Positions 33,385-41,478 of a stretch of 64,000 nucleotides of DNA are shown here, piece after piece. Under the pieces are notes generated by a model. That model saw only the letters and a program-made list of their open reading frames with translations, searched no databases and was not told where the DNA came from. Source of the DNA: CADEFQ01 sp035342635 (GTDB lineage: Bacteria > Pseudomonadota > Gammaproteobacteria > Steroidobacterales > Steroidobacteraceae). The position numbers were made by a program, and so were the translations under genes. The stretch's first letter is position 1, and the number at the start of each line of letters is the position of its first letter. The stretch spans positions 1 through 64,000 of the forward strand of contig DAOQXO010000003.1 in assembly GCA_035342635.1 (NCBI GenBank), written 5' to 3'.

Positions 33385-34380
33385 ATGAACGAAGCCACCA
33401 CGGCAGGCGCCGCAGCCGGCGGCGCGGGACGCATGCTGCGCGCGATCGTCGCCTGGTTCGACTCGGGCGACGTGAGCCCGGCGCGCGCCGGCGCCGGCGC
33501 CGGCGCGGCAGGCGACGATCGCATCGATCTTGCGCGCATCATCCCGTTCATCGGCATGCACCTTGCGTGCCTGTTCGCGTTTTCGGTCGGGGTGAGCCCG
33601 GTGGCGATCCTGGTTGCGGTGATCGCTTACTTCGCGCGCATGTTCGCGATCACGGGCTTCTATCACCGATACTTCTCGCACCGCTCGTTCAAGACGTCGC
33701 GCATCGGCCAGTTCGTGTTCGGCGTGCTCGGCGCTGCGGCCGTGCAGCGCGGGCCGCTGTGGTGGGCCGCGCACCACCGGGTGCACCACGCCTACTCCGA
33801 CCGCAAGGAAGACCCGCACTCGCCGCTGCAGCACGGGTTCCTGCGCTCGCATATGGGCTGGTTCCTGACCAAGCGCGGCTTCGTGCCGGACCTGAAGCGG
33901 GTGCGCGATCTGCTGCAGTTCCCGGAGCTGCGCTGGCTCGACCGCTTCGACATCTTCGTGCCGGTGCTGCTCGCGATCGGGATGTTCGCGCTCGGCGCAC
34001 TGCTCGAGCGCGTTGCACCACACCTCGGCACGAACGGCTGGCAGATGCTGGTCTGGGGTTTCTTCATCTCGACTGTGGCGTGCTACCACGGTACCTACAC
34101 GATCAATTCCCTCTCGCACGTCTTCGGCCGCCAGCGCTACCGCACCGGCGACTCGAGCCGCAACAACTGGCTGCTGGCGCTCGTCACGCTCGGCGAGGGC
34201 TGGCACAACAATCACCACCACTACCCGAGCGCCGCGCGCCAGGGCTTCTATTGGTGGGAGATCGACATCACCTATTACATGCTGAAGCTGCTGTCGTGGC
34301 TCGGCATCATCTGGGACCTGAAGCCGGTGCCGATCTCGGCCCGCGACCATTCCGCCCGGCGCATCAAGAGCCCGCGTTGA
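33385..34380 (+). CDS. acyl-CoA/acyl-lipid desaturase (stearoyl-CoA 9-desaturase family)
   Basis: This 331-residue integral membrane di-iron enzyme introduces a double bond in fatty acyl chains. The three histidine boxes are HRYFSH, HHRVHH and HNNHHH, and there are four membrane helices in two pairs. An Ala/Gly-rich disordered N-terminus of about 45 residues precedes the domain. It starts four bases after htpX, so the two may be co-transcribed. Together they suggest membrane homeostasis. An electron donor is needed; the ferredoxins in this window are candidates only by inference. Confidence 0.93.
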   Translation: MNEATTAGAAAGGAGRMLRAIVAWFDSGDVSPARAGAGAGAAGDDRIDLARIIPFIGMHLACLFAFSVGVSPVAILVAVIAYFARMFAITGFYHRYFSHRSFKTSRIGQFVFGVLGAAAVQRGPLWWAAHHRVHHAYSDRKEDPHSPLQHGFLRSHMGWFLTKRGFVPDLKRVRDLLQFPELRWLDRFDIFVPVLLAIGMFALGALLERVAPHLGTNGWQMLVWGFFISTVACYHGTYTINSLSHVFGRQRYRTGDSSRNNWLLALVTLGEGWHNNHHHYPSAARQGFYWWEIDITYYMLKLLSWLGIIWDLKPVPISARDHSARRIKSPR

Positions 34381-34467
34381 TCCACTTGCGGTAGGATGGG
34401 CGCTCATGAAGTGCCGCCACCGCAACCTGAACCTGCCGGAGCGCAGCGCGGCGCACGCAGCGGGCTG

Positions 34468-35901
34468 ATGTCACCTGTCATTACGGAAAAGGTCGCGCTG
34501 GCCGGCTTCGGTCGCATCGTCGGCGACGATGCCGTGCTGACCGACGCCGACGCCACCGCCCCCTACCTGGTCGATCACCGCAAGCTGTACGAAGGCAAGG
34601 CGCTCGCCGTGCTGCGCCCCTCGACGGTCGGAGAGGTCTCCCAGCTGCTCGCCTTCTGCAACGGCACGCGCATCGGCGTCGTACCGCAGGGCGGAAATAC
34701 CGGTTATTGCGGCGGCGCCACCCCGGACGACAGCGGCCGCCAAGTTGTGCTGTCGCTGGGCCGCATGGCGCGCATACGCTCGGTCGACGCGGTGAACTAC
34801 TCGCTGGTCGCGGAAGCCGGCTGCATCCTCGGCGACCTGCAGAAGGCCGCCCTGGAGGTCGACCGCTACTTCCCGCTGAGCCTCGGTTCGGAGGGCAGTT
34901 GCCAGATCGGCGGCAATCTTTCGACCAACGCGGGCGGACTCAATGTCGTGCGCTACGGCATGACGCGCGAGCTGGTGCTCGGCCTCGAGGTGGTGCTCGC
35001 CGACGGCCGCGTGCTCTCGACGCTCGGCGAGCTGCGCAAGGACAACACCGGCTACGACCTGAAATCGCTGTTTGTCGGCGCCGAGGGGACGCTCGGGGTG
35101 ATCACCGCGGCGAGTCTCAAGCTCTCGCCGCGGCCGCGCGCGCTCGCCACCGCCTTCGTCGCCGTGCGCAGCGTCGCTGCGGCGGTCGACCTGCTCAACC
35201 TGCTGCGCGAGACGAGCGGCGATCGGGTCAGCTCCTTCGAGCTGATCCCGAACATCGCGATCGAACTGACCACGCGCCACATCCCCGGCGTCGCGCAGCC
35301 GCTCGCCGGCGAATATGCCTGGTGCGTACTGTGCGAGCTGAGTTCCTCGCGCGCGACCGACGAAGTCGACGCAATGCTCGAAAGTGCGCTGAGCGATGCG
35401 ATGGACGGCGGGCTGCTCGAGGACGCCGCACTCGCGCAGAACGAGCGCCAGCGCGCCGCGTTCTGGCGCCTGCGCGAATCGATCCCGGAGGCGCAGCGCA
35501 TCGAGGGCCCGAGCCTGAAGCACGACGTGGCACTGCCGATCGGCGCGCTGCCCCGCTTCGTCGCAGAGGCTTCGGCGTGGATCGCCGAGCGCCTGCCGCA
35601 GGCGGTGCTGGTGGCCTACGGCCATGTCGGCGACGGCAACCTGCATTTCAATGTCAACGCGCGCCGTGGCGCGGACCCGGTGGCGTTCGTCGCCTCCGCC
35701 GACGAACTGCACCGCCATGTCCACGACCTCGTCACCTCGCTTGGCGGCAGCATCAGCGCCGAGCACGGCATCGGGCGCCTGAAGGTCGACGAACTCGCGC
35801 GCTATGCGCCACCACTCGAGCTCGAGTTGATGCGCTCGATCAAGTGCGCTCTCGACCCCAACGGCATCATGAATCCCGGCAAAGTACTGAAAGCCATATG
35901 A
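34468..35901 (+). CDS. FAD-linked D-2-hydroxyacid dehydrogenase (GlcD/D-2-hydroxyglutarate dehydrogenase type)
   Basis: This 477-residue flavoprotein of the VAO/PCMH fold has FAD binding at VPQGGNTGYCGGATP and LSLGSEGSCQIGGNLSTNAGG. The C-terminal cap has YGHVGDGNLHFN (metal-binding His) and AEHGIGRLK. These are shared by D-2-hydroxyglutarate and D-lactate dehydrogenases; the former is my preference, since the order of motifs matches D2HGDH. It likely passes electrons to the quinone pool through a partner. The ATG at 34468 is chosen over 34396 because the upstream 24 residues are not domain-like. Confidence 0.88.
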   Translation: MSPVITEKVALAGFGRIVGDDAVLTDADATAPYLVDHRKLYEGKALAVLRPSTVGEVSQLLAFCNGTRIGVVPQGGNTGYCGGATPDDSGRQVVLSLGRMARIRSVDAVNYSLVAEAGCILGDLQKAALEVDRYFPLSLGSEGSCQIGGNLSTNAGGLNVVRYGMTRELVLGLEVVLADGRVLSTLGELRKDNTGYDLKSLFVGAEGTLGVITAASLKLSPRPRALATAFVAVRSVAAAVDLLNLLRETSGDRVSSFELIPNIAIELTTRHIPGVAQPLAGEYAWCVLCELSSSRATDEVDAMLESALSDAMDGGLLEDAALAQNERQRAAFWRLRESIPEAQRIEGPSLKHDVALPIGALPRFVAEASAWIAERLPQAVLVAYGHVGDGNLHFNVNARRGADPVAFVASADELHRHVHDLVTSLGGSISAEHGIGRLKVDELARYAPPLELELMRSIKCALDPNGIMNPGKVLKAI

Positions 35902-36068
35902 CCGGATCCGAATCGAGCTGGCCGCGCCCCGCCGCCGCCTGGTACAGGGTGGCCGTCATGATGATCGCCTGCATCCTGTCGTTCATCGACAGGGTGCTCG
36001 TCGGGCCGATCCGCGCCGAAGTGGCGGCGATCGCCACAGCCGACCGGCTGGCCGGCAGGAGCAGCTGA
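35898..36068 (+). pseudogene. N-terminal remnant of an MFS transporter
   Basis: A 56-codon frame overlaps the upstream stop by four bases. Its sequence AAAWYRVAVMMIACILSFIDR then VLVGPIRAE matches the first helix and following loop of MFS carriers of the kind that begin WYxVxVLMLAYxLSFIDRQ. It appears to lack a few residues after DR and stops after residue 56, directly before the next ATG. It is most likely the stub left when a transporter gene was deleted. A tiny functional single-pass protein is less likely. Confidence 0.6.
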
Positions 36069-37031
36069 ATGTCCACCGCCGGCCGCTGCGCCCACTTGGC
36101 CGGCGCGGTGCTGGTTCTCGCCGGCTGCGGCCGCCAGGCCGAGCCGCCGTCGGGGCCGCCCGCCGGTGCCGCTGCCCCCGCGGCGCAGCGCATGCGGATC
36201 GCGGACGGTGCGCCGCGCATCGCACATGCACCCGACCGCGTGCACATCGACTACCGCGTCTATGGCCAGGGTGAACCGCTGATCGTCCTGATCCACGGCT
36301 GGTCCGGCGATGCCAGCTACTGGCGGGCGCAGGTCGCCGACCTGTCACGCACTTACACCGTCGTCACGCCCAACCTCGCCGGCCACGGCGCGTCGGGCCG
36401 CAATCGCGCCAGCTGGAGCATCGAGGCTTTTGGCGACGACGTTGCGGCCGTGCTGGCGGAGTTGCCCGAAGGCCCCGTGGTACTCGTCGGCCACGCAATG
36501 GGTGGCGTCGTGGCACTCGAGACGGCGCGGCGTGCGCCCACGCGTGTCATCGGCATCGTCGGCGTCGAAGCCTTCGACGACATCGGCGCGCCCCGCCGCG
36601 CAGGGGCGGAAGCCGCCGCCGCGGCACGCGTCGCGCGCCTGCGCGAGGATTACATCGGCACGGTTCGCGAACTCGTCTCGCAGCAGTATTTCGCGCCGGA
36701 CGCCAATCCGGCCTTTGCGCGCAGCATCGCCGACGACATCGCGCTCGCGCCGCCCGAAGTGGCCATCGCCTCGTTGATCGCCATGGACAGATACGACTAC
36801 GGCCCGGCGCTCGCCGAATTGCCAGCGCCGCTCGTCGCGATTCTCTCCAGCCTGCGCGGCGCCCCCGACATCGCGCGGATACGCTCGCAGGTGCCGGGTT
36901 TTCGCGCCGAGATCATGCGCGGTCGCGGACATTTCCTGATGATGGAGGACCCGGCGGGATTCAACGCCCTGCTGCGCAGGGAGGTCGATGCGTTCGTGGC
37001 CGCCACGCCCGGCGCGGTCGCCGTGCAATGA
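36069..37031 (+). CDS. alpha/beta-hydrolase-fold lipoprotein with nucleophile Ser replaced by Ala
   Basis: The protein has 320 residues. HLAGAVLVLAGC is a lipoprotein signal. The alpha/beta-hydrolase core is complete in outline: oxyanion region VLIHGWSGDASYW, NLAGHGASG, nucleophile elbow and the late histidine GRGHFLMMEDP. The elbow reads VGHAMGG where the family has GHSMGG, so the catalytic serine is alanine. Unless a sequencing error is present, it cannot act as a classical esterase; binding or signalling is more likely. The ATG follows the stop of the MFS stub directly. Confidence 0.82.
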   Translation: MSTAGRCAHLAGAVLVLAGCGRQAEPPSGPPAGAAAPAAQRMRIADGAPRIAHAPDRVHIDYRVYGQGEPLIVLIHGWSGDASYWRAQVADLSRTYTVVTPNLAGHGASGRNRASWSIEAFGDDVAAVLAELPEGPVVLVGHAMGGVVALETARRAPTRVIGIVGVEAFDDIGAPRRAGAEAAAAARVARLREDYIGTVRELVSQQYFAPDANPAFARSIADDIALAPPEVAIASLIAMDRYDYGPALAELPAPLVAILSSLRGAPDIARIRSQVPGFRAEIMRGRGHFLMMEDPAGFNALLRREVDAFVAATPGAVAVQ

Positions 37032-37489
37032 CGGGCGACGCGCACTACCAGCGCTACCGGCAGTTGAGCGTCCTGCTGGACCAGGCGTTTCGCGTGCCCG
37101 GCACGCGCTGGCGGTTCGGTTTCGACGCGCTGATCGGGCTCGTGCCCGGCATCGGTGACTTCGCCGGCGCGCTGTTCGGCGCGTACGGCGTACTGGTGGC
37201 GCGTCGCATGGGCGCCCCGCTCATGCTGCAGGTGAGGATGCTCGGGAACGTGCTCATCGACGCGACGCTCGGCGCCGTGCCGCTGGCAGGTGACCTGTTC
37301 GACTTCGCCTTCAAGACGCACAAGCGCAACGTCACGCTGCTCGAGGACTGGCAGCGCGACCCGCAGCGTGTGGTGCGGGACACGCGGCTGATGCTGATCG
37401 TCGTGCCACTCGCGATCGTGCTGATCGCGATCGTGTCGCTGGCGCTCGCCGTCGCGGGGCTCGTCGCGCTCCTACGCTGGCTCGGCTGA
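37028..37489 (+). CDS. DUF4112-family membrane protein
   Basis: This 153-residue protein has the DUF4112 pattern: LSVLLDQAFRVPGTRWRFG, then LIGLVPGIGDFAGALFGAYGV, then MLGNVLIDATLGAVPLAGDLFDFAFKTHKRN. It contains two Gly-rich membrane-associated hairpins and a C-terminal hydrophobic pair. The family role is unknown. Its ATG overlaps the stop of the hydrolase-like lipoprotein by four bases. Confidence 0.87.
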   Translation: MTGDAHYQRYRQLSVLLDQAFRVPGTRWRFGFDALIGLVPGIGDFAGALFGAYGVLVARRMGAPLMLQVRMLGNVLIDATLGAVPLAGDLFDFAFKTHKRNVTLLEDWQRDPQRVVRDTRLMLIVVPLAIVLIAIVSLALAVAGLVALLRWLG

Positions 37490-37500
37490 ACCTGCGGACC

Positions 37501-37920
37501 TTACTTCTTGGCGGCAGCCGCCGTCGCAGGCGCGGCTTCAACGCTGAGCCACGCGATCAGGGCCGTGCGGTCTTCGGCCTTCGCCATGCCCGCAAAGGCC
37601 ATCGTGTTGCCCGGTACGAGGGCGCCCGGACGCTCCAGCCACTTGTCGAGGGTCGCGACATCCCAGGTCAGGTTCGCCTTCTTGAGCGCGGGGGAATAGT
37701 TGAAGTCCGGCGCCGAAGCGGCCTTGCGCCCGACGACGCCATTCAGATTCGGACCCACCGACGCCGGGGCACCTGCCTTCAGCTGATGGCAGGCCTGGCA
37801 CTGGATGAACATCAGCTTGCCGCGCTTCAGCTGCGCCTCGGTCGGCGCGGCATCAGCCGCCAGCGCCTGCGCTGACAGGACTACGGCAAGGGTCACGGTG
37901 GACAGAATCGCGCGCAGCAT
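37501..37920 (-). CDS. periplasmic class I cytochrome c
   Basis: The protein has 139 residues. A signal peptide ends SAQALAADA. The heme is bound at CQACH with a distal methionine in NTMAFAGM. The PNLNGVVGRKA segment places it with soluble mono-heme cytochromes such as cytochrome c2/c550. It would carry electrons between dehydrogenases and a terminal oxidase. A short Ala/Lys tail ends the chain. The ATG at 37920 gives a clean signal peptide. Confidence 0.94.
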   Translation of the reverse strand: MLRAILSTVTLAVVLSAQALAADAAPTEAQLKRGKLMFIQCQACHQLKAGAPASVGPNLNGVVGRKAASAPDFNYSPALKKANLTWDVATLDKWLERPGALVPGNTMAFAGMAKAEDRTALIAWLSVEAAPATAAAAKK

Positions 37921-37991
37921 CGGCAAACCTCCCAGTGGGACTGCGTGCAAGTCTACTGCACCAAGCTGAACGCCAGCTTAAGCACTTTCCG

Positions 37992-38972
37992 CTAGCTTGC
38001 GACCGCAGGCCGGTCGGGCGCGATGGCCGCGCAGCGCAGGTTGATCCACCCGAGCGCGAGCGTGATCGCATCGGCATCAATGCGGGTCCACGACGTCGCG
38101 AGTGGCTCGGCAGCACCCGCCTCGCTCAGCATCAGGATCAGCGCATCGCGCCCGCCCGCGAACGGCCAGTCCTCGGCGTGCATTTCGACTTCGAGGTCGC
38201 GTCCCTCCGGGGTGCGAAAGCGCGCGCGGCCACCCTGGTCGTGCAGGTCGATGCTGTGCAGGTCACGCAGTTCGGCCTTGCGCCCGCTCGGCGACCAGCG
38301 CACGCGGCAGGTGAAGAGCCGCGCCTGGTAGAGCGGGAACCAGGTGAATCCGGCGATCTCGTGTTCGAGCTCGTTGCCGGCAATGAAATAGCGCCGTTTG
38401 CGATACCAGTAGAGGTCCTCGCCCACGAGCAGCCGATAGTCGATGTAACGCGCCTCGTCGGCCGCATCGTCGCGGCACGCGTTGCCTTCCGTGCCGCCGA
38501 CGAATTGCGTGACTTCCCGGCGCAACACGAGGTCGCAGCCGACGATCGCCTCGAGGTCATCGAGGCGCAGTCCCGCGATCTGGCGTGGCGAGCGGTGCAG
38601 GTGCCTGAAGTCCAGGGGACTGCGCAGCGTGTACTGGCGCACGCGCACCCCGCCGCCCGGATTCGGCGCGAGGCGCAGCAACACCTGCCGGCGCAGCCGC
38701 TCGGGCTCATCGTGCAGGAACTCTTCGGTGTAGAGCACGTGCTCGCCGAGCCAGGGCACTTCGATGCGCGCCACGATCGTGCGCACGCGCAGCTCGGAAC
38801 CCTCGGCGCGCGCGGAATCCCCGCCGCGGCTGAAGACCAGTTGCTCCGAGGTGTCGTAGATGCCGGGCCACCAGCTCGCGAGCACGGCGACCTCGTCGGC
38901 ATCGGTTGCGCTGGCGATCCCGGAGGCAACGACCGCAATCGCCACTAAAGCGAGGGGTCGCAGCGCGTTCAT
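37992..38972 (-). CDS. exported CpcT/CpeT (phycobiliprotein lyase)-like protein
   Basis: The protein has 326 residues with a signal peptide of about 22. The mature start LASWWPGIYDTSEQ, the VLYTEEF segment, the VGCDLVLRR / FVGGTEGNAC block and the final calycin-like strands match the CpcT/CpeT family. In cyanobacteria these attach bilin chromophores to phycobiliproteins. Here there are no phycobilisome genes, and the protein is exported. A lipid or tetrapyrrole-binding role is conceivable but unproven. Its ATG overlaps the tesB stop by four bases. Confidence 0.75.
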   Translation of the reverse strand: MNALRPLALVAIAVVASGIASATDADEVAVLASWWPGIYDTSEQLVFSRGGDSARAEGSELRVRTIVARIEVPWLGEHVLYTEEFLHDEPERLRRQVLLRLAPNPGGGVRVRQYTLRSPLDFRHLHRSPRQIAGLRLDDLEAIVGCDLVLRREVTQFVGGTEGNACRDDAADEARYIDYRLLVGEDLYWYRKRRYFIAGNELEHEIAGFTWFPLYQARLFTCRVRWSPSGRKAELRDLHSIDLHDQGGRARFRTPEGRDLEVEMHAEDWPFAGGRDALILMLSEAGAAEPLATSWTRIDADAITLALGWINLRCAAIAPDRPAVAS

Positions 38973-39835
38973 TGCTGCGGCTTTGCCACCCGGATCAGGC
39001 CTTCCTGCGCCGTGCTGGCGATCAGCCGCCCGTCGCGACTGTGCAGCGTGCCGCGCGCGAAGCCGCGCGCGCCGGAAGCACTGGGGCTGTCCATCGAGTA
39101 GAGCAGCCAGTCGTCGACACGCGGGGACCGGTGGAACCACATGGCGTGGTCGATACTCGCCATGATCAGCTGCCCCGAGAGGTACGCCGTGCCATGGGGG
39201 CGCACGGCTGTCGCAAGCAGGCTGTAATCCGAGACATAGGCGAGCAGGCAGCGGTGCAGGTGCTCGTCATCGGGCAGGCGCCCGACGGCACGCAACCAGA
39301 CGTGCTGCGTCGCCGCCATCTGCTGCGGCCGCACGTAGTCGAAGGGCTCGACCACGCGGAACTCGAAGGGGCGCTGCTGCTCGAACATGCGCCGCTGCTT
39401 CTCGGGCAATTGCTCGAGCACCGCGGCCGGCGGCGTACCGTCGTCTGTCAGCTCCTCGGGCGGCGGGACATCGGGCATCGGCACCTGGTGCTCGAGGCCG
39501 GGCTCGCGCACCTGGAATGACGCCGACAGGTTGAAGATCTGCTCGCCGTGCTGGATCGCGACCACGCGCCGCGCATCGAAACTGTGGCCATCGCGTGCCC
39601 GGTCGACGTGGTAGACGATCGGCGCGTTGAAGTCGCCGCGGCGCAGGAAATAGGCGTGCAATGAATGCACGTCGTGCGACTCGACGGTGGCATACGCGGC
39701 CATCAGCGCCTGACCGAGCACCTGCCCGCCGAACACCTGGGGCGCGCCGATGTCGCGGCTCTCGCCGCGGAACAGGTTCACCTCGATGCGTTCGAGCTCG
39801 AACTCCCGCAGCAGCTCGGCAACGCGCAGGTCCAT
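38969..39835 (-). CDS. tesB: acyl-CoA thioesterase II
   Basis: This 288-residue double hot-dog thioesterase hydrolyses medium- and long-chain acyl-CoA. Conserved segments include GGQVLGQALMAA in the first half, and SDYSLLATAV and SIDHAMWFHR in the second. The catalytic Asp (SDYSLL) and Gln (TAQEGL) of the E. coli enzyme are kept. It lies between the flavin reductase gene (five-base gap) and the CpcT-like gene (four-base overlap). Confidence 0.95.
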   Translation of the reverse strand: MDLRVAELLREFELERIEVNLFRGESRDIGAPQVFGGQVLGQALMAAYATVESHDVHSLHAYFLRRGDFNAPIVYHVDRARDGHSFDARRVVAIQHGEQIFNLSASFQVREPGLEHQVPMPDVPPPEELTDDGTPPAAVLEQLPEKQRRMFEQQRPFEFRVVEPFDYVRPQQMAATQHVWLRAVGRLPDDEHLHRCLLAYVSDYSLLATAVRPHGTAYLSGQLIMASIDHAMWFHRSPRVDDWLLYSMDSPSASGARGFARGTLHSRDGRLIASTAQEGLIRVAKPQQ

Positions 39836-39840
39836 CGTGC

Positions 39841-40887
39841 TCAACTTCCCGTGACGCCGAGACGCTTCTGGATCGCAGGGCTCGTCGTCGTGTACTGCAG
39901 GAACTGCTTCTTCGCCGGGTAGAGGTGATGCTGGATCGCGAACGCCGCCAGCGCCGCCTCGTGGAAACCCGACAGGATCAGCTTCTTCTTGCCGGGATAG
40001 GTGTTGATGTCGCCGACCGCGAAAATGCCGGGTACCGACGTCTGGAATTTCTCGGTGTCGACCTTGAGCGCTTTCTTCTCGAGCTCGAGCCCCCACTCCG
40101 CGATCGGCCCCAGCTTCGGATGCAGGCCGAAAAAGGCGAACACGTGGTCGGCCTCGAGCGCATGCATGGTGCCGTCGCGCGCCTTCACCTCGATGCCACG
40201 CAGTTTCGCGGCGTCGGTGCCGGCGCCATCGACGATCAACGCATGCGCGAGCCCCTCGATGTGGCGCAGCTTGCCCGCCGACTCCAGTTCGCGCATCCGC
40301 GCCACCGACGCGGGGGCCGCGCGGAACTCCGCACGCCGGTGCACATGGGTCACGAAGGTGCCCTTGCCGGCGAACTCGTTGACCCAGTCGAGCGCGGAAT
40401 CGCCACCGCCGAAGATCACGAGGCGCTTGCCGAGGAAGTCGGCCGCGTTGCGCACGCGGTAATGGATCTGCTTGCCCTCGAACTGCGCGGCCCCCTCGAC
40501 GCCGATCTGGCGTGCCTGAAACGAGCCCACGCCCGCGGCGATCACCACGGCGCCGGCATCGAAGGTCGTGCCCGCCGCATTGCGCACGTGAAAGCGCCCC
40601 GAATCGAGCCGCCGCAGCTCGCACACCTCGGAACCGAGGTGGAACTGCGGGTGGAACGGCTGTGCCTGCTGCATCAGCCTGTCGATGAGTTCCTGGGCGC
40701 CGCACACCGGCAGCGCCGGGATGTCATAGATCGGCTTGTCCGGATACAGCTCGGTGCACTGGCCACCCGGTGCCCGCAGTGAATCGAGCACATGGGCCGA
40801 AATGCCCAGCAGACCGAGTTCGAAGACCTGGAACAGGCCGCAGGGGCCCGCGCCTATGATGACGACTTCCGCATTGATCGGGTTCAA
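39841..40887 (-). CDS. ferredoxin-NADP reductase, thioredoxin reductase-like (YumC type)
   Basis: This 348-residue two-domain flavoprotein has FAD binding at VVIIGAGPCG, NADPH binding at IFGGGDSALDW and the closing FAD motif AVGDINTYPGKKKLI. There is no redox-active CxxC between the domains, which separates it from thioredoxin reductase. It would reduce ferredoxin or flavodoxin with NADPH. The start is the rare TTG at 40887, chosen because GGGGAGG lies five bases upstream and the nucleotide-binding strand begins at once. Two ferredoxins in the window (5931, 11169) are possible partners. Confidence 0.92.
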   Translation of the reverse strand: MNPINAEVVIIGAGPCGLFQVFELGLLGISAHVLDSLRAPGGQCTELYPDKPIYDIPALPVCGAQELIDRLMQQAQPFHPQFHLGSEVCELRRLDSGRFHVRNAAGTTFDAGAVVIAAGVGSFQARQIGVEGAAQFEGKQIHYRVRNAADFLGKRLVIFGGGDSALDWVNEFAGKGTFVTHVHRRAEFRAAPASVARMRELESAGKLRHIEGLAHALIVDGAGTDAAKLRGIEVKARDGTMHALEADHVFAFFGLHPKLGPIAEWGLELEKKALKVDTEKFQTSVPGIFAVGDINTYPGKKKLILSGFHEAALAAFAIQHHLYPAKKQFLQYTTTSPAIQKRLGVTGS

Positions 40888-41010
40888 TCTCGCCTCCCCG
40901 TGAACGAAGGGAAATTCTAGCAGCACGGTAGCCCGGGGCCGCATTGGCCGCCCTCGGGCCAATGGGACTATATTGGGCACCGGCCAGCAGCAAGTCTGCG
41001 GGAGATCTCT

Positions 41011-41478
41011 ATGCTTACGATCAACGTCAATGGCACTGATCGCGCGGTGGACATCGACCCGGAGACACCGCTCCTGTGGGTTCTGCGCGACGCGATCGGG
41101 CTCACCGGCACCAAATTCGGCTGCGGCATGGCCCTGTGCGGCGCGTGTACCGTCCACCTCGACGGCCGGCCGGTCCGCGCCTGCGTCACGCCCGTCAGCG
41201 CGGTCGGGACCGCAAAGATCACCACCATCGAGGGTCTATCCGCCGACCGCAGCCACCCGGTGCAGAGGGCCTGGATCGAACTCGACGTGCCCCAATGCGG
41301 CTACTGCCAGTCCGGCCAGATCTTGTCGGCGACCGCGCTGCTCGCGGGCAACCCGCGACCGACCGATGCAGACATCGACGCCGCGATGTCCGGCGTCATC
41401 TGTCGCTGCGGCACCTACCAGCGCATCCGCGCGGCGATCCATCGCGCCGCCGAACTCGCCGCGGAGACGCGGTCATGA
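41011..41478 (+). CDS. [2Fe-2S] subunit of a molybdenum hydroxylase (IorA-like)
   Basis: This 155-residue small subunit has two iron-sulfur clusters. The plant-ferredoxin-type site is FGCGMALCGACTVHLDG, and the second site is CGYCQSGQI with ICRCGTY. It passes electrons from the Mo centre of the large subunit to an acceptor, probably a cytochrome. There is no FAD subunit, as in isoquinoline 1-oxidoreductase and related periplasmic aldehyde oxidoreductases. Its stop overlaps the ATG of the large subunit. A GGGAGA ribosome site precedes the start. Confidence 0.94.
   Translation: MLTINVNGTDRAVDIDPETPLLWVLRDAIGLTGTKFGCGMALCGACTVHLDGRPVRACVTPVSAVGTAKITTIEGLSADRSHPVQRAWIELDVPQCGYCQSGQILSATALLAGNPRPTDADIDAAMSGVICRCGTYQRIRAAIHRAAELAAETRS

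Noticed and set aside
38969..40705. TesB read as a 578-residue protein by extending into the reductase gene
   Set aside because: The extra N-terminal half is the wrong frame of the ferredoxin-NADP reductase; TesB starts cleanly at 39835.
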